Shown here: positions 21,287 through 32,578 of the stretch, one piece after another
How the letters are laid out: each line of letters starts with the position of its first letter
How positions within the stretch are numbered: the first letter of the stretch is position 1
Position numbers and translations under genes: made by a program
NCBI RefSeq assembly: GCF_018294505.1
Contig: NC_057814.1
Span: forward strand, 295,496,059-295,560,058
DNA from: Triticum aestivum
Taxonomy: Eukaryota > Streptophyta > Magnoliopsida > Poales > Poaceae
Reading direction: 5' to 3'
Length of the DNA stretch: 64,000 nt
The notes under the pieces: generated by a model
The model's input: the letters and a program-made list of their open reading frames with translations, nothing else
What the model was told of the DNA's origin: nothing
The model's database searches: none

Positions 21287-22203
21287 TGATAGAGGCAAAG
21301 GTGTCCCGTCTTTCGATGAGATGGTGGCTATTGTTTTGGAGGAAGTCGACTTTGACGATCCGACTACGAACGTGCGAGGACGTCGCGCCTTAGCAATCGC
21401 TAAACCAACTCCGAGAGGTTATTGACCACGCCGGAGCACGATCAACCTGGCCACGAAGGTCTGTTTCCTGCAGGCAAACGAAGAGCAAGCAAGAAACTAA
21501 GATTGCAATCTGGATATTGCGAATATAAGAGGAAAGCTTTATTGATCAACGTGGTGTTCTGTGACGCCTTTGTCTGGTCGTTGAACACAAACGAAGTACT
21601 CGAAGTTGCAGCTATGGCAAACTTTTAATCTAAACAAAACCCAAAGTCTAAACGGTTCCCTAAGGGCTATATATATGGAGGAAGAGGGGGGAATTTCGTG
21701 GCCCTCGGGGAAGGGGTCCGAAACCAACCCTATCTCTTGTTTCTGCACACATACGGACTCTAAAAACAGCCTATACTTATGTGTTTCGAAATTACATGGG
21801 CCTGGCCAAATAATAAGGTGACGCAGCACCTAGAATAGCCTCTGGACGAAATTTATGAAGTGGCATCCTGTATATTTTGTCCAAGGCTTCATTCACTCCT
21901 TATGGTGGCTTCAAAGTCCTGAAATCATCACTTGTAACTCCGTTCTTGTTCCCCTTGCGCATGCCATCAACTCCATGCTTGTTCTTGCTCCAATGTTCAT
22001 CCTTCTCCAAGCTAGGCCCTTCATTTGTAATCAAAACAAAAGTATCCAATTTAGGCAGCATCATATTCTCATGAACATTAGAATCATTACCAAGAAACGA
22101 AAGTACCTGGTAATTTAATTGGCGTGCGCGAGCTCTAGTAATTGGTCCATTATATGTAACAGTAGGGCCTGTGGGTGTAACAATGGTATTGATGTCCTCA
22201 TCA
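21287..22203 (-). repeat. right-hand LTR of G, adjoining duplicated flank
   Basis: Matches 15157-16071, including the piece that encodes the pol tail (RARARQLNYQVLSFL). It is flanked on the left by L copy two and on the right by L continuing at ACATG, so by itself it looks like a solo LTR inserted in L. Confidence 0.8.
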
Positions 22204-23895
22204 ACATGGAAATATAATTCTGACTGAGCTAATGCAACTAGCAACCAGATTAAATGAAGTTGGTTTGAACCAAAGATTCAAATTCAAACTCCATATGTGA
22301 TTATTCAAATGCCATTTAATTGATTTGACCTAACCAGCAGGTTTAACTTGCTTTAACATGCATGAAAACAGTACCGATGGATAGATTGGGTTTTTTTGAT
22401 AATTTTTCATATATAAATTATATCATTTGGAGTTACGGTTGAATTTCTATGATTTTTAGAAGATTCAAACATTTTCTGGAATTTCCGAATTAATTTCTAA
22501 ATAAGAAAATCCCAATAATTGTATTATGACGTCAGCAGTGTGTCACCATGGTGTTAGCAGGTCAACGGGGTCGGCCAGGTCAAACTTGACCAGTGGGGTC
22601 CACTGGTCAGGACCGAGGGTTAATCCCGGTCAAACCCGACGCTGACTAGATTTTGACCCTGTGGTGCGGCCCGATGTCAGTGTCTGCTAGAGGGCTAATT
22701 AGGGGGATTAGCCGCTAATGATAGCGCCATGTCATCATTGCCGAACTATGGGGCACAGCGAGAGCAGCCGAGGGACTCCACGGGTTCCTAGGATCGCTAG
22801 GAGCATGCCAGAGTCACGACCACAAGCGGAGGAGCTCAGAGACTACGCGTGCAACGATAATGGTGGGCGATGGCGCGGGAGCTCGCGGGGCAGCTACTGC
22901 AGCATGAACTTGAGCAAGCGGGTAGAGGGGAAATAGAGAGGAGCTCACGGAGCATCAGACGAGCAGCTCAGCGGGCTCAGGGGTGGCCTCGAGACGGCGA
23001 GCAGCGGTGGCGATCTCGGTCGCCCGATCTTGAAGATGACGACGATGAGGTCAAAGCGGGGCTCCCGACGATGCATCGCTCGGTAGGGAGGACGAGGGGG
23101 ACAAGGCGGAGCCGTTGAACATGACGACAGGGAGGGGCAGTGGCGGTGGCAGCGGTTGTGGCGAGCGGCGGCGACGGCCGCGCTCTGGTGCGCTGCAGGG
23201 AGAGAGCAGAGGAGGAGGAGGAGCAGAGGGAGAGTTCAAGGGGGTTCAGCGGGTTGCATGGCGCTCGAGGCCGACTCCAGCAGTGGTAAGCAGGCAGGAG
23301 GTGGTCGAGCGTGTGCCTGCACACATCGGGCACACGCCCTCGTGCCTACTGGCACAAGGTTGAAGACGGCGGCGCTACTGGGCTGGGCCAGCTACAGTGC
23401 TGGGCCTGCTGGGCTAGACAGGTAAGCCAGGTACAGTAGTTTCTCTCTCTCTCTCTTTTATTTCTTTTTTCTATTATTTGCAGTTTGTTTTGATTTGCTT
23501 TAAATACCAGATCATTTCATAAACTTCTAAAAATTATTATGTGGCCTTTTAAAAAGTATTCAAAGCCACTCACAGACTTTCAGAATTATTGGGGTTATAT
23601 TTAATATATAAACAATATAAGTCCAATGCAAATAATTATTGAATTGACTCAAATGTCCAAAATAAATATTTTTGGGATTCCAAAAATATTGGTTTGAGTT
23701 TTACCTCTTGCCATTATTTTCAGAGAGTAACAGGAACATTTTCTTGGGCTCATTTGAAGAAATTTTTAACTTGCTCAATTTTTAAAGAGTTCTGAGGCTT
23801 TGGAAATCTTCCTCAATTCAAATTTCTTCGAATTTAACATGATGCATGATGCTCACTGATGTAACTAGTTACAAGCAAATTCTAGGGCTGTGACA
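22204..23895 (-). repeat. LTR-type repeat L, right part, with LTR start
   Basis: Resumes L after G. On - it begins TGTCACAGCCCTAG at 23895, a plausible LTR start, then runs AT-rich to about 23460 and GC-rich from 23420 to 22560, with a (CT)n run at 23441-23456. Long ORFs in the GC-rich stretch, on both strands, are rich in Arg, Ser and Pro without recognisable domains. I regard them as composition effects of a transcribed LTR leader. Confidence 0.55.
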
Positions 23896-24002
23896 TTCTG
23901 CTGAAAAGAGCGTCAGTCCGGGTTAGTTCCATTCAAATTATACCAAAATCATATACAATTGTTGTAAACATGGCATGAATACTTCATAAACTAAATAATA
24001 CC

Positions 24003-24022
24003 CCGCGCGTTACGGCGGGGCT
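24003..24022. other. short GC-rich hairpin
   Basis: CCCCGC - GCGTTACG - GCGGGG, a 6-bp perfect stem with an 8-base loop, in AT-rich surroundings. Similar CCCGCGCGTTGC-type motifs occur near ends of grass Helitrons and other small elements. I see no CTRR end or partner terminus, so this is only a motif. Confidence 0.45.
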
Positions 24023-24776
24023 TGGTCGCAATATATTTGGATGATATTTGGTTGTATGGAAGATGAATGTCTGGATGAATAATATGATAATTGAAACTGG
24101 AAAATACATATGCATAGTCAGGACAGGGCGTTTTGGTGCCCAGGTCCAGCTGAACCTGAAATCTTAGGCGTTGAATGGTGCACCGGGATGCTAGAAAATC
24201 CTACTGGCATGCCAAAACCTGTCTATCGGGAAATTAGATACATCCAGTATACTGGATGGTACAGTGCAGTACGGTGGGCCATTTGCGTAGTCAGGACGCC
24301 TGTTCGGTAGTGTACGTGAGCGCGTCCGGCAGCTTTTCCATCTGAGCCATGGCTCAGGGACGGGTCGGTTGGAGTTGTGAGCCGTGGCGCATAATTGTAG
24401 GAGATGCCGGTAGATTTTGACGATTATATAGTGGGTGGGAGCAAACTAATATCTCTTGTGGACGTGCGAGATCTCTGGGTGTTCCAAAACCGAGTAGACA
24501 TAGCAGGTTTGGATGTCGTCGGCCGCGGACTGACATCGCCGGAGAGCCATGGAAGACGACATCTCTTCAACGATTGGCATCTGAAAATCTCCATCGGAGC
24601 GATTATCCTTGTGTTGTTCTTCAACGATTGGCTGATTGCTCGCTTGTTTCAACCTGGAGCAGGTGCAGGCTGTGGTTGTACCTAGCCGGCTCAAACTATA
24701 GAGTTGACGGGGAAGGTCAACCCTGAAGCCTTCAGTCTTTGACTTGACGGACAGATACACAAAGTTAGCAGTAACA

Positions 24777-24910
24777 AAAAGGATGCGTGGAGGTGCGAGT
24801 ATCCGTGCTTTGTAAGTAGTTTGTAGCTACATTAGTCACCTAGTTGTCAGATTTCAGTTATGTCTTAAATTTTTACCAGCACGGAGACTCGCACCTCCCC
24901 GCATCCTTTT
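24777..24910. mobile_element. MITE-like 134-bp inverted-repeat element
   Basis: The left arm AAAAGGATGCGTGGAGGTGC and its continuation to 24810 is the inverse of 24877-24910 with two or three mismatches over about 33 bp; about 66 bp separate the arms. Pairing extends weakly outward (GTAAC/GTCAC). No clean target duplication is visible, so the superfamily is undetermined. Confidence 0.65.
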
Positions 24911-25332
24911 GTCACAGTTGTCGATTGTTCAACACTTTTACAGTTCACTTTCTGATCGTAAAAGTGCTGCTGCAGATGTTGAACGGCTGGTTGGGTGTTG
25001 GTAGGTTTGTTTCCACAATATGTTTTGGTTCCTGGTGCGTAGTCTGAAAGTGAACTGAATGTTACAGGCTATGAGCCTGACCACTTCGTCACCGCACGAA
25101 AAGCGCGGGATGAGAGGATGAGAGGGAGTAGCTGTTGGTGCTGAGCTGCGGTGGAAGAAATGGATCTGAGGCGGGCATCGGACGAGAAATGGAGTGGGGT
25201 GCCGGACCTCGAGGAAACAAGTAGAATCCCATCGACAACGCCAGTCCAGCACGGCCTAGGAAAAGCAGTAGGACCGTTGGCCGCTTTACGTGAACCTGGA
25301 CGACCCTCTAGTCACCTTACAGAATTAAATGC

Positions 25333-25356
25333 GGGGGGGGGGGGGGGGGGGGGGGG
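25333..25356. repeat. homopolymer of 24 G
   Basis: An uninterrupted G run. Its length in the read or assembly may be unreliable, and it could form a G-quadruplex. Confidence 0.9.
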
Positions 25357-26500
25357 TTCAATTCTCTACCCAAATACACATGAGATACGAGAAACAAATA
25401 CAGGGAACTGCAGCGATCTCGAGAACTAGCGATGGTCAGGATAGCGAGTGCATCTGAGCCCGGGCTCAAAAACGAATTTTCGTGCATAGTCATAGTTATT
25501 TATTGAATATAAAAAGAGCATAATATGTGCTTAAATTTATTTGCCGTTCCCAGGATGGGTGTTTCCTCCGTTGACAACTATCTTGAAATATGGGGTTCCT
25601 TTCATAATGTATTCGAAGATGTATTTGCTTTACCTGAACAGATGATCCTCAAATAGTTTTTTTGTTGTCTTCATGTGCAATGGTATCTCCGAAAGTAATA
25701 CATGTCGGTAGTTTCGACTCATGGGGTTAGAAAAAACGGACGATTGACTTTCACTTGGTGGTACAAAATAAGAATAGTGTATTTAGTGTGACGGTTGTAT
25801 GTTTTCTCAGACCTAGATAAGGGTGAAATTGTGCTAGGGAAAAGAGAAGAAACCTTACCTTGATGTCGACGGTGACTATCATTGACATGGTTAAATATAG
25901 TGATAGCACCTGAAGTTGAAACTATATCTCCGCATGCAAGGAAGTGCCTCCTTATTACGCGCAAAAAAAGAATACTCCCCCTGCTAGCTGGGACCCACCA
26001 TATTTGGAGGCTGACTTGTGGGCCTACTAAGTTGGCGCGGGCGCAGGATTTGTCACCTTAGTCAATATAAACGATTCTAGCTACAGTGACCGTACCATGT
26101 CCATCCAATGGCCGTCGTGTTTCTTCAACCTCTGGTCTTCTTGCTCCAGCCACCCAAACCATCACTGGCCGTGCCGCCTGCTGCTGCGCCCCGTGGCCGG
26201 CTATGCTGCCGCAGAGGCCTCACCACCCCACCCTACTCCCATTGCTTGGCTGGCCATCCCTGTACTAACCCAGACCTCCTGTTATTCTCCGGCGACGGCA
26301 GCCTCACACTACAGCCAAACCAGTAAGCCCTCGTACTCCCGTCCGTTTGGGAAAGAACTGCCGAGTCTTCCCCGGCTCTGGGTCATTCCCTTCCTAGGCC
26401 ACGCCGTCGTCCACCGTCTTGGTGCTCTCGGTGCGGCGTGGTCAAGGAACGACTGCCATCAGAAGAGGACTGTACGTGGAGAGGCTGACAGCTCGGCCGC

Positions 26501-26758
26501 AACAAGGAGGTGCCTCCTTATTACGCGCAAAATAATGATTCCTTCACCTGACAGCGGGGACCCACCGGAAGGGCCGCCATATTTTGCGAAAAAAACATTT
26601 CCCCCCTGACAGCTGGGACCCACCAGCTACATCTTTGCACGCAAGGAAGTGCGTCCATATTATGGGCAAAAAATGATTCTTGCCCCTGACAGCTAGGATC
26701 CACCAGCTATATCATCGCACGCAAGGAAGTGCCTCCTTATCCTCCCTGACAGCTGGGG
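26501..26758. repeat. degenerate 65-80-bp tandem repeat
   Basis: About four units built from GCAAGGAAGTGCCTCCTTATTA, then CGCAAAAAATGATTC, then CCTGACAGCTGGGACCCACC. The last unit is interrupted within CAGCTGGGG by the large element O. The partner bases GGGGACCACC lie at 51937-51946 beyond it, so the array was continuous before O inserted. It is probably subterminal sequence of an old DNA transposon (inference). Confidence 0.75.
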
Positions 26759-27289
26759 TGTAACACCCCGGATGTATCTTTCCATATTTGTAACTCCAAC
26801 TCTTGCCATTTTCGGCTATGTGTTATGATATTCCCTTCGTGGTCGGGTTTTGTTTTTCGTTTTGCATTTTGTTTTGTCATGCATCTCATATCATGTCATC
26901 ATGTGCATCTCATTTGCATACGTGTTTGTCTCATGCATCCGAGCATTTTCCCCGTTGTCCGTTTTGCAATCCGGCACTCCCACATGCACCGGCGCACCCC
27001 TCTTGTTTTTTTGTGAGCGGGTGTTAAACGTTCTCGGAATGGACCGAGGTTTGTCAAGTGGCCTTGGTATACCACCGGTAGACCACCTGTCAAGTTTCGT
27101 TTCATTTGGAGGTCGTTTGATGCTCCAACGGTTAACCGGGTAACCGCAAAGTCCTTTTGTGTGTTGCAGCAAAACCCCCCTCCAAACAGCCCAAAACCCA
27201 TCTAAGTCACCTTCATGCTCTGGGTCGTTCGATCACGATCGTGTGGGCGAAAACCGCACTCCATTTGGATTCTCCTAGCTCCCTCTACC

Positions 27290-27297
27290 TATAAAAA
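27290..27297 (+). promoter_or_regulatory. TATA box of the O 5' LTR
   Basis: TATAAAAA followed closely by the GC-rich leader. The same motif is kept in the other LTR at 48206-48213. It probably marks the U3/R border. Confidence 0.65.
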
Positions 27298-29280
27298 CAC
27301 CTCACCCTCCGAAGTTCGCGGTGCAACCCTAGTCCCCTTCCCCTCTCCGGAGCCGGACGCGTTCGCCGCCACCGGACACATCGCCGCCGCCGCCCGCAGC
27401 CAACCAGAGGGCGCCATGTGGCGGGCCCGTACGCTGCGCCGCCGCCGGCCCGCGAGGCCGCGTCTGGCCCGCGGAGCCCGAGCCGCCACCGCCCCGCGAG
27501 CGCCTCCTACTCCAGCGCGCCCGCGCGCCGCCCCCGTCCTCCGCCTGCCTCCGCCGGCCGCCGTGCTACTCCGGCGACCACGCCGCCGCCCTACCCTCGC
27601 CGCCGCCCGTTGCCGCTGGAGCCCGTGGCCGCGCCCCGCGCCCCGAGCTCCTCCGCCGAGCCCCGCCTCGGGCCGCTCCTCTCCCTCGCCGTCTCCCTCC
27701 TCTCCACGCCGGCCGTCGCCTCTGCTCCGGCGAGAAGCCTCGGCGAGCCTCGGCCGCGCCCGATCCGATCTGAGACGGTTGACTTTTTCTTCCCCTCCCC
27801 CCCCCCCCCGAAATTCTCCAAGTCCGGTGGCTTTTTACATTATATGCTCCTGTTCATCGCATCATAACTCTCAGCATACTGCTCCATTTTGCGTGCATGA
27901 TATATCGAAATGTTCGTCTCGAGATGCTCTTCATTTTAGTCCATCTTGATGCCCAAATCTCTGGTGCAAGAGTGCTATATGTTGTTACCTGCTGTTACTT
28001 ATCAGAACTTGGTGATTTGTTATTTTTGTTGCAATTGATGTGTGCATCTTATGAGTAGGAGCTCTACACGTGTTTTGATGTATGCCATGCCATATTTAAA
28101 AAGGTGTATGCCATGTAGTTTTGCGATCTCTGTGGTGACTAGCACAAGCATGCAAACTAGGCTTCGTGATGTTTCTGTTTTCAGGGACTTCGTAATTTCA
28201 CCAAGTCTGTTTCTGCTGTTATTTTATTGCTATGTATCCTTGTGTCTACAGAGAGATCCATCCTCCTTTTGGTTATGTTCAGTAAGTATGTTTTGTAGAT
28301 ATTGTCGTGCTCTATCCGCCCATGCCCCTGTTTGCAATTATGGAGTTCCCTAGAATGTCTTAATCTTGCTCTACTTTTGCTACAAAATATTCCTGGCAGA
28401 TTGTTAACATGATATTCAATTTTGCCAAGCTTGTTGTAGTTGTTTCATACATGCTATGAACTTTCTCTTGCCATGGTTAGATTCATAAACATTCCATCTT
28501 ACCATAGGTATGCCTGTTTTGTCATGAATTGCTTTGTGGTCAGTGAATCAAGCTCACCAAGATGCCTTCATAATACTGTTTATGCCATGCTCTGTTTTCT
28601 GCTAAGTCTGGAACCTGTTAACGAAACTTGCTATGTTCACATGGTTGCCATCATATCTTCTGATCCTTTTTGGCTCATGGTCACTAAGGGTCTTTTGTTC
28701 TATGCATTTAGTAGATTTATGTCATGCCTTGTTTTGCTATGTGAAGTTCCTGTAGCATGTTAGTTGCTTGCTCTGAACATTGCTACCTGATGCTGTTTCA
28801 GCCATGTCCAGTAATTTCACCAAGTCTGTGAACCTGATATCTTTTGCACTTTTGCCATGCTTGTTTGAACCTGTTATGTTGTGATCTAGCCGTAGCTCTG
28901 TGTACATCCTTTGTCAAGCATCTCCTGTAGATTACTGCCATATGCTTTGTTGCTATGTTGGAGTGCTGTAGCAGAGTTACTTGTTGCATTCTATGTGCTA
29001 TCATGCTTTTAATCACAGAATCGTGTCATTCTTGTTTTGCTTGCCATTTGCAAACCGTGCATCCGTTTCCGGTGATCTTTATATCGATTTCGACCAAAAT
29101 CATCTCATCTTTCCAGTGGCATACTTGGTTTGCCAAGTTACTGCTTTGTTCACCCTTTTTCTTCCGGAGCACGCATATGCATCGCATACCACATCTCGCA
29201 TATCATACATGTTTTGCATCATGTTGCTTGTGCATTTTCCGTGATTGATTGTGGTTCTTTTGCGTGTGTTATTGCTGTGG

Positions 29281-29394
29281 GTAGAGTCGGGAGACAAGTT
29301 CGTGAACGAGGAACCTGTTGAGTACGCTTACGAGGATCAAGCTTTCGACAACTCTGTGAACCTTGCAGGCAAGATGACCATACCCTCGAAATAA
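29281..29394 (+). other. exon-like coding stretch inside the O LTR
   Basis: An open stretch encoding an acidic peptide with FVNEEPVEYAYEDQAFD; the counterpart in the other LTR is at 50224-50361. A further exon-like piece, [17 protein letters not shown] ending in a stop, follows an AG acceptor (GTTGCAG) near 43666 and again near 51558. Both LTR copies keep the frames, with a few replacements. No known domain is recognised; it may be the tail of a transcript spliced within the LTR. Confidence 0.35.
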
Positions 29395-29963
29395 CTTCTG
29401 TCTTTGCTTTGCTAGTTGTTCGTTCTATTGCTATGCTGCGCTACCCACCACTTGCTATATCATGCCTCCCATATTGCCATGTCAAGCCTCTAACCATCCT
29501 TTCCTAGCAAACCGTTGTTTGGCTAAGTTACCGCTTTTGCTCAGCCCTCTTATAGCGTTGGTAGTTGCAGGTGAAGTTGAAGTTGGTTCCATGTTGGAAC
29601 ATGGATATTTTGAAATATCACAATATCTCTTATTTTATTAATGCATCTATATATTTTGTTAAAGGGTGGAAGGCTCGGCCTTATGCCTGGTGTTTTGTTC
29701 CACTCTTGCCTCCCTAGTTTTCGTCATACCGGTATTATGTTCCTTGAGTTTGCGTTCCTTACGCGGTTGGGTGATTTATGGGACCCCCTTGACAGTTCGC
29801 CTTGAATAAAACTCCTCGAGCAAGGCCCAACCTTGGTTTTACCATTTGACCACCTACCACCTACACTTCCCTTGGGTTTTCGCGAGCCCGAGGGTCATCT
29901 TTATTTAAACCCCCGGACCAGTGCTCCTTCGAGTGCTGGCCCAAACCGAGCGATGTCCGGCGC

Positions 29964-30483
29964 TGTTGAGGATATAGACCTTAGAGTCACCCACCAGAAG
30001 GGGCCGGGTTACTCATAATGGTCATCGTCAGAAGCCCAGCGACAAGCTTGAAGACGGTGGGCTAAAGATGGGCTTAAAGACCCGGATATGGCTTAAGGCC
30101 CGTAGTTACAATCATCATTATGGTAGAACTTGTAGTATAAGGCAGGAATAGCTGAGAGTCCGAGCCGGACACTCTAATGAGCCGGCCGGGACTCTGAGAG
30201 CCGCTGGGCGTCTACATCTCTATATAAAGGGACGACCCGGTGGCGGTTTAGGGAGAAGAAAGATCTCATCGAGAGCCGGGCATAGCAGTTAAGCTTCCTG
30301 GTCATCGAAACCTTAATCAATACCATCTCAACTTGACGTAGGCTTTTACCTTCACCTTAAGGGGCCGAACCAGTATAAACCCTCGCGTTCCTTGTCTCGT
30401 TTAACCCCTTCAAGCTTCCTAGCGGCGATGGCTCCACGACTAAGTCCTAGCTTGAGGACATCTGCCGTGACAATTCCACGACA
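29964..30483 (+). repeat. 5' LTR of T2
   Basis: 520 bp, TG...CA ends, with TATATAAA at 30221-30228. It is the same length as the 3' LTR. Confidence 0.95.
30221..30228 (+). promoter_or_regulatory. TATA box of the T2 5' LTR
   Basis: TATATAAAGG, preserved in the 3' LTR at 42750-42757. It would drive the genomic transcript of T2. Confidence 0.75.
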
Positions 30484-30485
30484 GT

Positions 30486-30502
30486 TGGCGCCCACCGTGG
30501 GG
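30486..30502 (+). other. primer-binding site of T2
   Basis: TGGCGCCCACCGTGGGG starts two bases after the LTR end. It is the same type as in T1. Confidence 0.9.
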
Positions 30503-30504
30503 CC

Positions 30505-32578
30505 AGCGCACGGTGGATTTGAGTTCTTGAAGGGCAGCTTCGAAGGGCTCAAGGGATACGCTGTGGGCCGGATGACCAAGAGTCATCGCGGCAAGCTCTA
30601 CATCGACGATGCAAACTGGGGCCCCGACGCCGGCTCAATTGAGTACGGGTACCGGGTCCCCTTCGGCGGAATTCATGTTTTCATTCGCAAGATTGGTGAG
30701 CTGGGCCCTGAGCCGGATCTCTGCGCCGATCTCATCGATACGGCTCAGCGTGCACGACCCGCCTGGGCCCTGCCTGCCTTAAAGCATGCTTTTGTGGGAT
30801 GTATCCATGGAGGGCTCTCTGACGGCCGCCGGCTCTGACGGCGAGTCGTCTACCGATGAGTCGAACTCGTTGTATCAACTTCAAGATGGCAGGCTCATGG
30901 GTTGTTCCGATGGTGACAGTATTCCGGACCCGTTTGGGCCGCCAAGCTGGGTTGGAATCTTCATGGCCGGCGCGCAGCCTGTTCAGAACCCTGCTGCTGG
31001 AGCGGGAAACCCGATGCCCTCGCCGGCTCAGGTGCTGATGGATCTCACAGACAAGATGACGGCCCTGTTGACTGCCGCGGTCGACCCGGCGGATCAAGCT
31101 CAGCATGATGCGGAGGTGGCGCAGTTAAAGTTGGTTCTAGTGAAAGCTAAGGAGGATCTAGCAGCGGAAGGGATCAGGATGGCTGCAGAGAGGGCGGCTC
31201 TTAACGCTCAGACTCAGTTGATTCAGGCGCAGTCCTTCCGGCTCACGATGGATCAGAACGCGTCCAATGAGGTCATGAGAAGGAGGCATCAAAAAGCCCA
31301 ATCTCGACTCCCTCCGGTTTACGACCCTCGGAACCTCTTCAACACGCCAGGTGCAGGATCTAGTAACCCGCCAGGGGTCATAGTGCCCGGGTCTGGGACC
31401 CCTGTTCAGCCACAGGTGATGGGGCCTCCCCAGGTGAACCCTGCCCCGCCTCAGTATGTGCCAATACCACCGGGTCATTACGCTAACCCGCTGGAGAACA
31501 TGGTCGCCGCAGCAGCGCGGCTGGCAGCCCTCCCAATTGATGGCGACTCCCCGACGGTTATTGAAACCCGCCGGGTCAGGGAGCTCCTTCAGATAGCACT
31601 GGCGCAGCAAGAGGCGTACTCTTACAGCCGGGACAGGATCCACTCGACCCCTCGTCCAGGCCGGAGCCCGAGTTACAGCAGACACATGGTCTCAGCGACC
31701 GGCTCAAGTAACGTCCGACGCCATGACCCGCCCCTGGCCATGGCCCGGTTCATAACGGAGCCTTTTACGCAGCAGACCAAGACAGAGCACGGCAAGAAGC
31801 GGAGCAGGTGCCTCAGTTGACGGCTTACCAGACTCCCCCGGCTTATCTGACGGCTTCCGTCGACGTGGGTATCCCTACCAGGACTGGAGGTGTCCCTTTC
31901 TTGGTGCCGGCTCTCCGCAATGAGCGTCTACCCAAGGACTTCAAAGGCCCTAGGAAGGTGCCTAATTACACAGCTGACTTACAACCCGCAGCCTGGATCG
32001 AGAGTTACGAGATGGCCATGGAACTACTGGAGGTCAGTGAAGCGGCAATGGCCAAGTACTTCACTATGATGTTAGATGGGACTGCCCGTACTTGGTTGAA
32101 AGGGCTACCACCGAATTACATCGGGTCTTGGGCTGAGCTGAAAGCCCGGTTCATCCAAAACTTCAAGGATACCTCTAGGCAATCTATGTCAATTGTGGAT
32201 TTGACTAACTATAAACAGCAGGAGGGTGAGTCTACGACACATTGGGTTCGCTGGGTTAAGGAAATAATACATTTATCTGATAAGATGGATGCCGGCTCTG
32301 CAGTCTTAATGTTGGAACAGAATTGTCGCTTCGTGCCCCTGAAGATGAAACTCGGGCGCCTTAAGCGCGACTGCAATGATATGGGTACACTGATGGCGGC
32401 TCTCGTCAAGTACGCCGATTCTGATGGTACCAAGGACCCCGCTTCAGATGATGAAAGGACAGGGAAGGGAAAGAAGAACGGCAATGGCAAGGGTCATCAG
32501 CATAACCCGGGGAACCAAGGAGGCGGCAAGCGCAAGGCCGATGGCAGCCTAGAGTTCGTGGCCAACGCCAGTTCATAG
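30505..32578 (+). pseudogene. T2 gag, frameshifted
   Basis: The N-terminal piece runs in frame to about 30800 (GGFEFLKGSFEGLKGYAVGR). A second frame covers 30786-31820, with acidic Ser-rich sequence, an alanine-rich coiled-coil-like stretch (AEVAQLKLVLVKAKEDLAAE) and proline-rich sequence. A third, 31808-32578, has the gag core (GTARTWLKGLPPNYIGSWAEL, LKARFIQNFKDT) and a basic Gly/Lys tail (TGKGKKNGNGKGHQHN). A stop TAG at 32576 interrupts sequence that continues in frame (GNSQRRKGRPPPRGG). Gag would assemble the particle that packages the RNA. Two frame changes and the nonsense codon make it defective. The first start codon is uncertain because the open frame extends back into the LTR. Confidence 0.8.

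Larger units (their letters stand above)
15157..22203 (-). mobile_element. Gypsy element G with internal duplication, TSD ACATG
   Basis: Terminal repeats of 915 and 917 bp (15157-16071, 21287-22203) begin TGATAGAGG and end CTCATCA on +. Both outer flanks are ACATG. On - the expected order is 5' LTR, PBS, gag, pol, PPT, 3' LTR. Two things break this. First, between the 5' untranslated region and the right LTR lies 1.8 kb of flanking repeat L (19489-21286), and the PBS is gone. Second, protease and RT are missing and an inverted LTR piece sits in their place. By eye the LTRs differ at roughly 2-3 percent of positions. Confidence 0.75.
23896..26500. other. anonymous intergenic DNA
   Basis: No convincing gene. 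It contains a small hairpin near 24003, a MITE at 24777-24910, a G run at 25333-25356 and one isolated unit (25938-26010) of the repeat that is tandem at 26501-26758. A C/T- and GC-rich segment at 26085-26500 has overlapping ORFs in several frames but no domain I recognise. It could hold old transposon remains. Confidence 0.5.
26759..29963 (+). repeat. 5' LTR of O, first part
   Basis: Runs to GTCCGGCGC, where T2 inserts, and continues at 43018. It contains TATAAAAA at 27290-27297, then a GC-rich leader (27340-27780) with long Pro/Arg/Ala-rich ORFs that I do not accept as genes. AT-rich sequence follows, with a short exon-like stretch at 29281-29394. Confidence 0.85.

Noticed and set aside
22718..23425. 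GC-rich ORFs on both strands in repeat L
   Set aside because: Low-complexity Arg/Ser/Pro sequence in an LTR-type region, with no motif and no preferred frame.
24003..24022. Helitron 3' end
   Set aside because: The hairpin is right in style, but no CTRR terminus or matching 5' TC end was found.
27215..27949. Long + ORF (244 codons), repeated at 48131-48892
   Set aside because: It lies in the GC-rich leader of the O LTR just after the TATA box. It is Pro/Arg/Ala-rich with no domain, and open in several overlapping frames, as GC-rich DNA often is. The two LTR copies differ by frame-changing indels.
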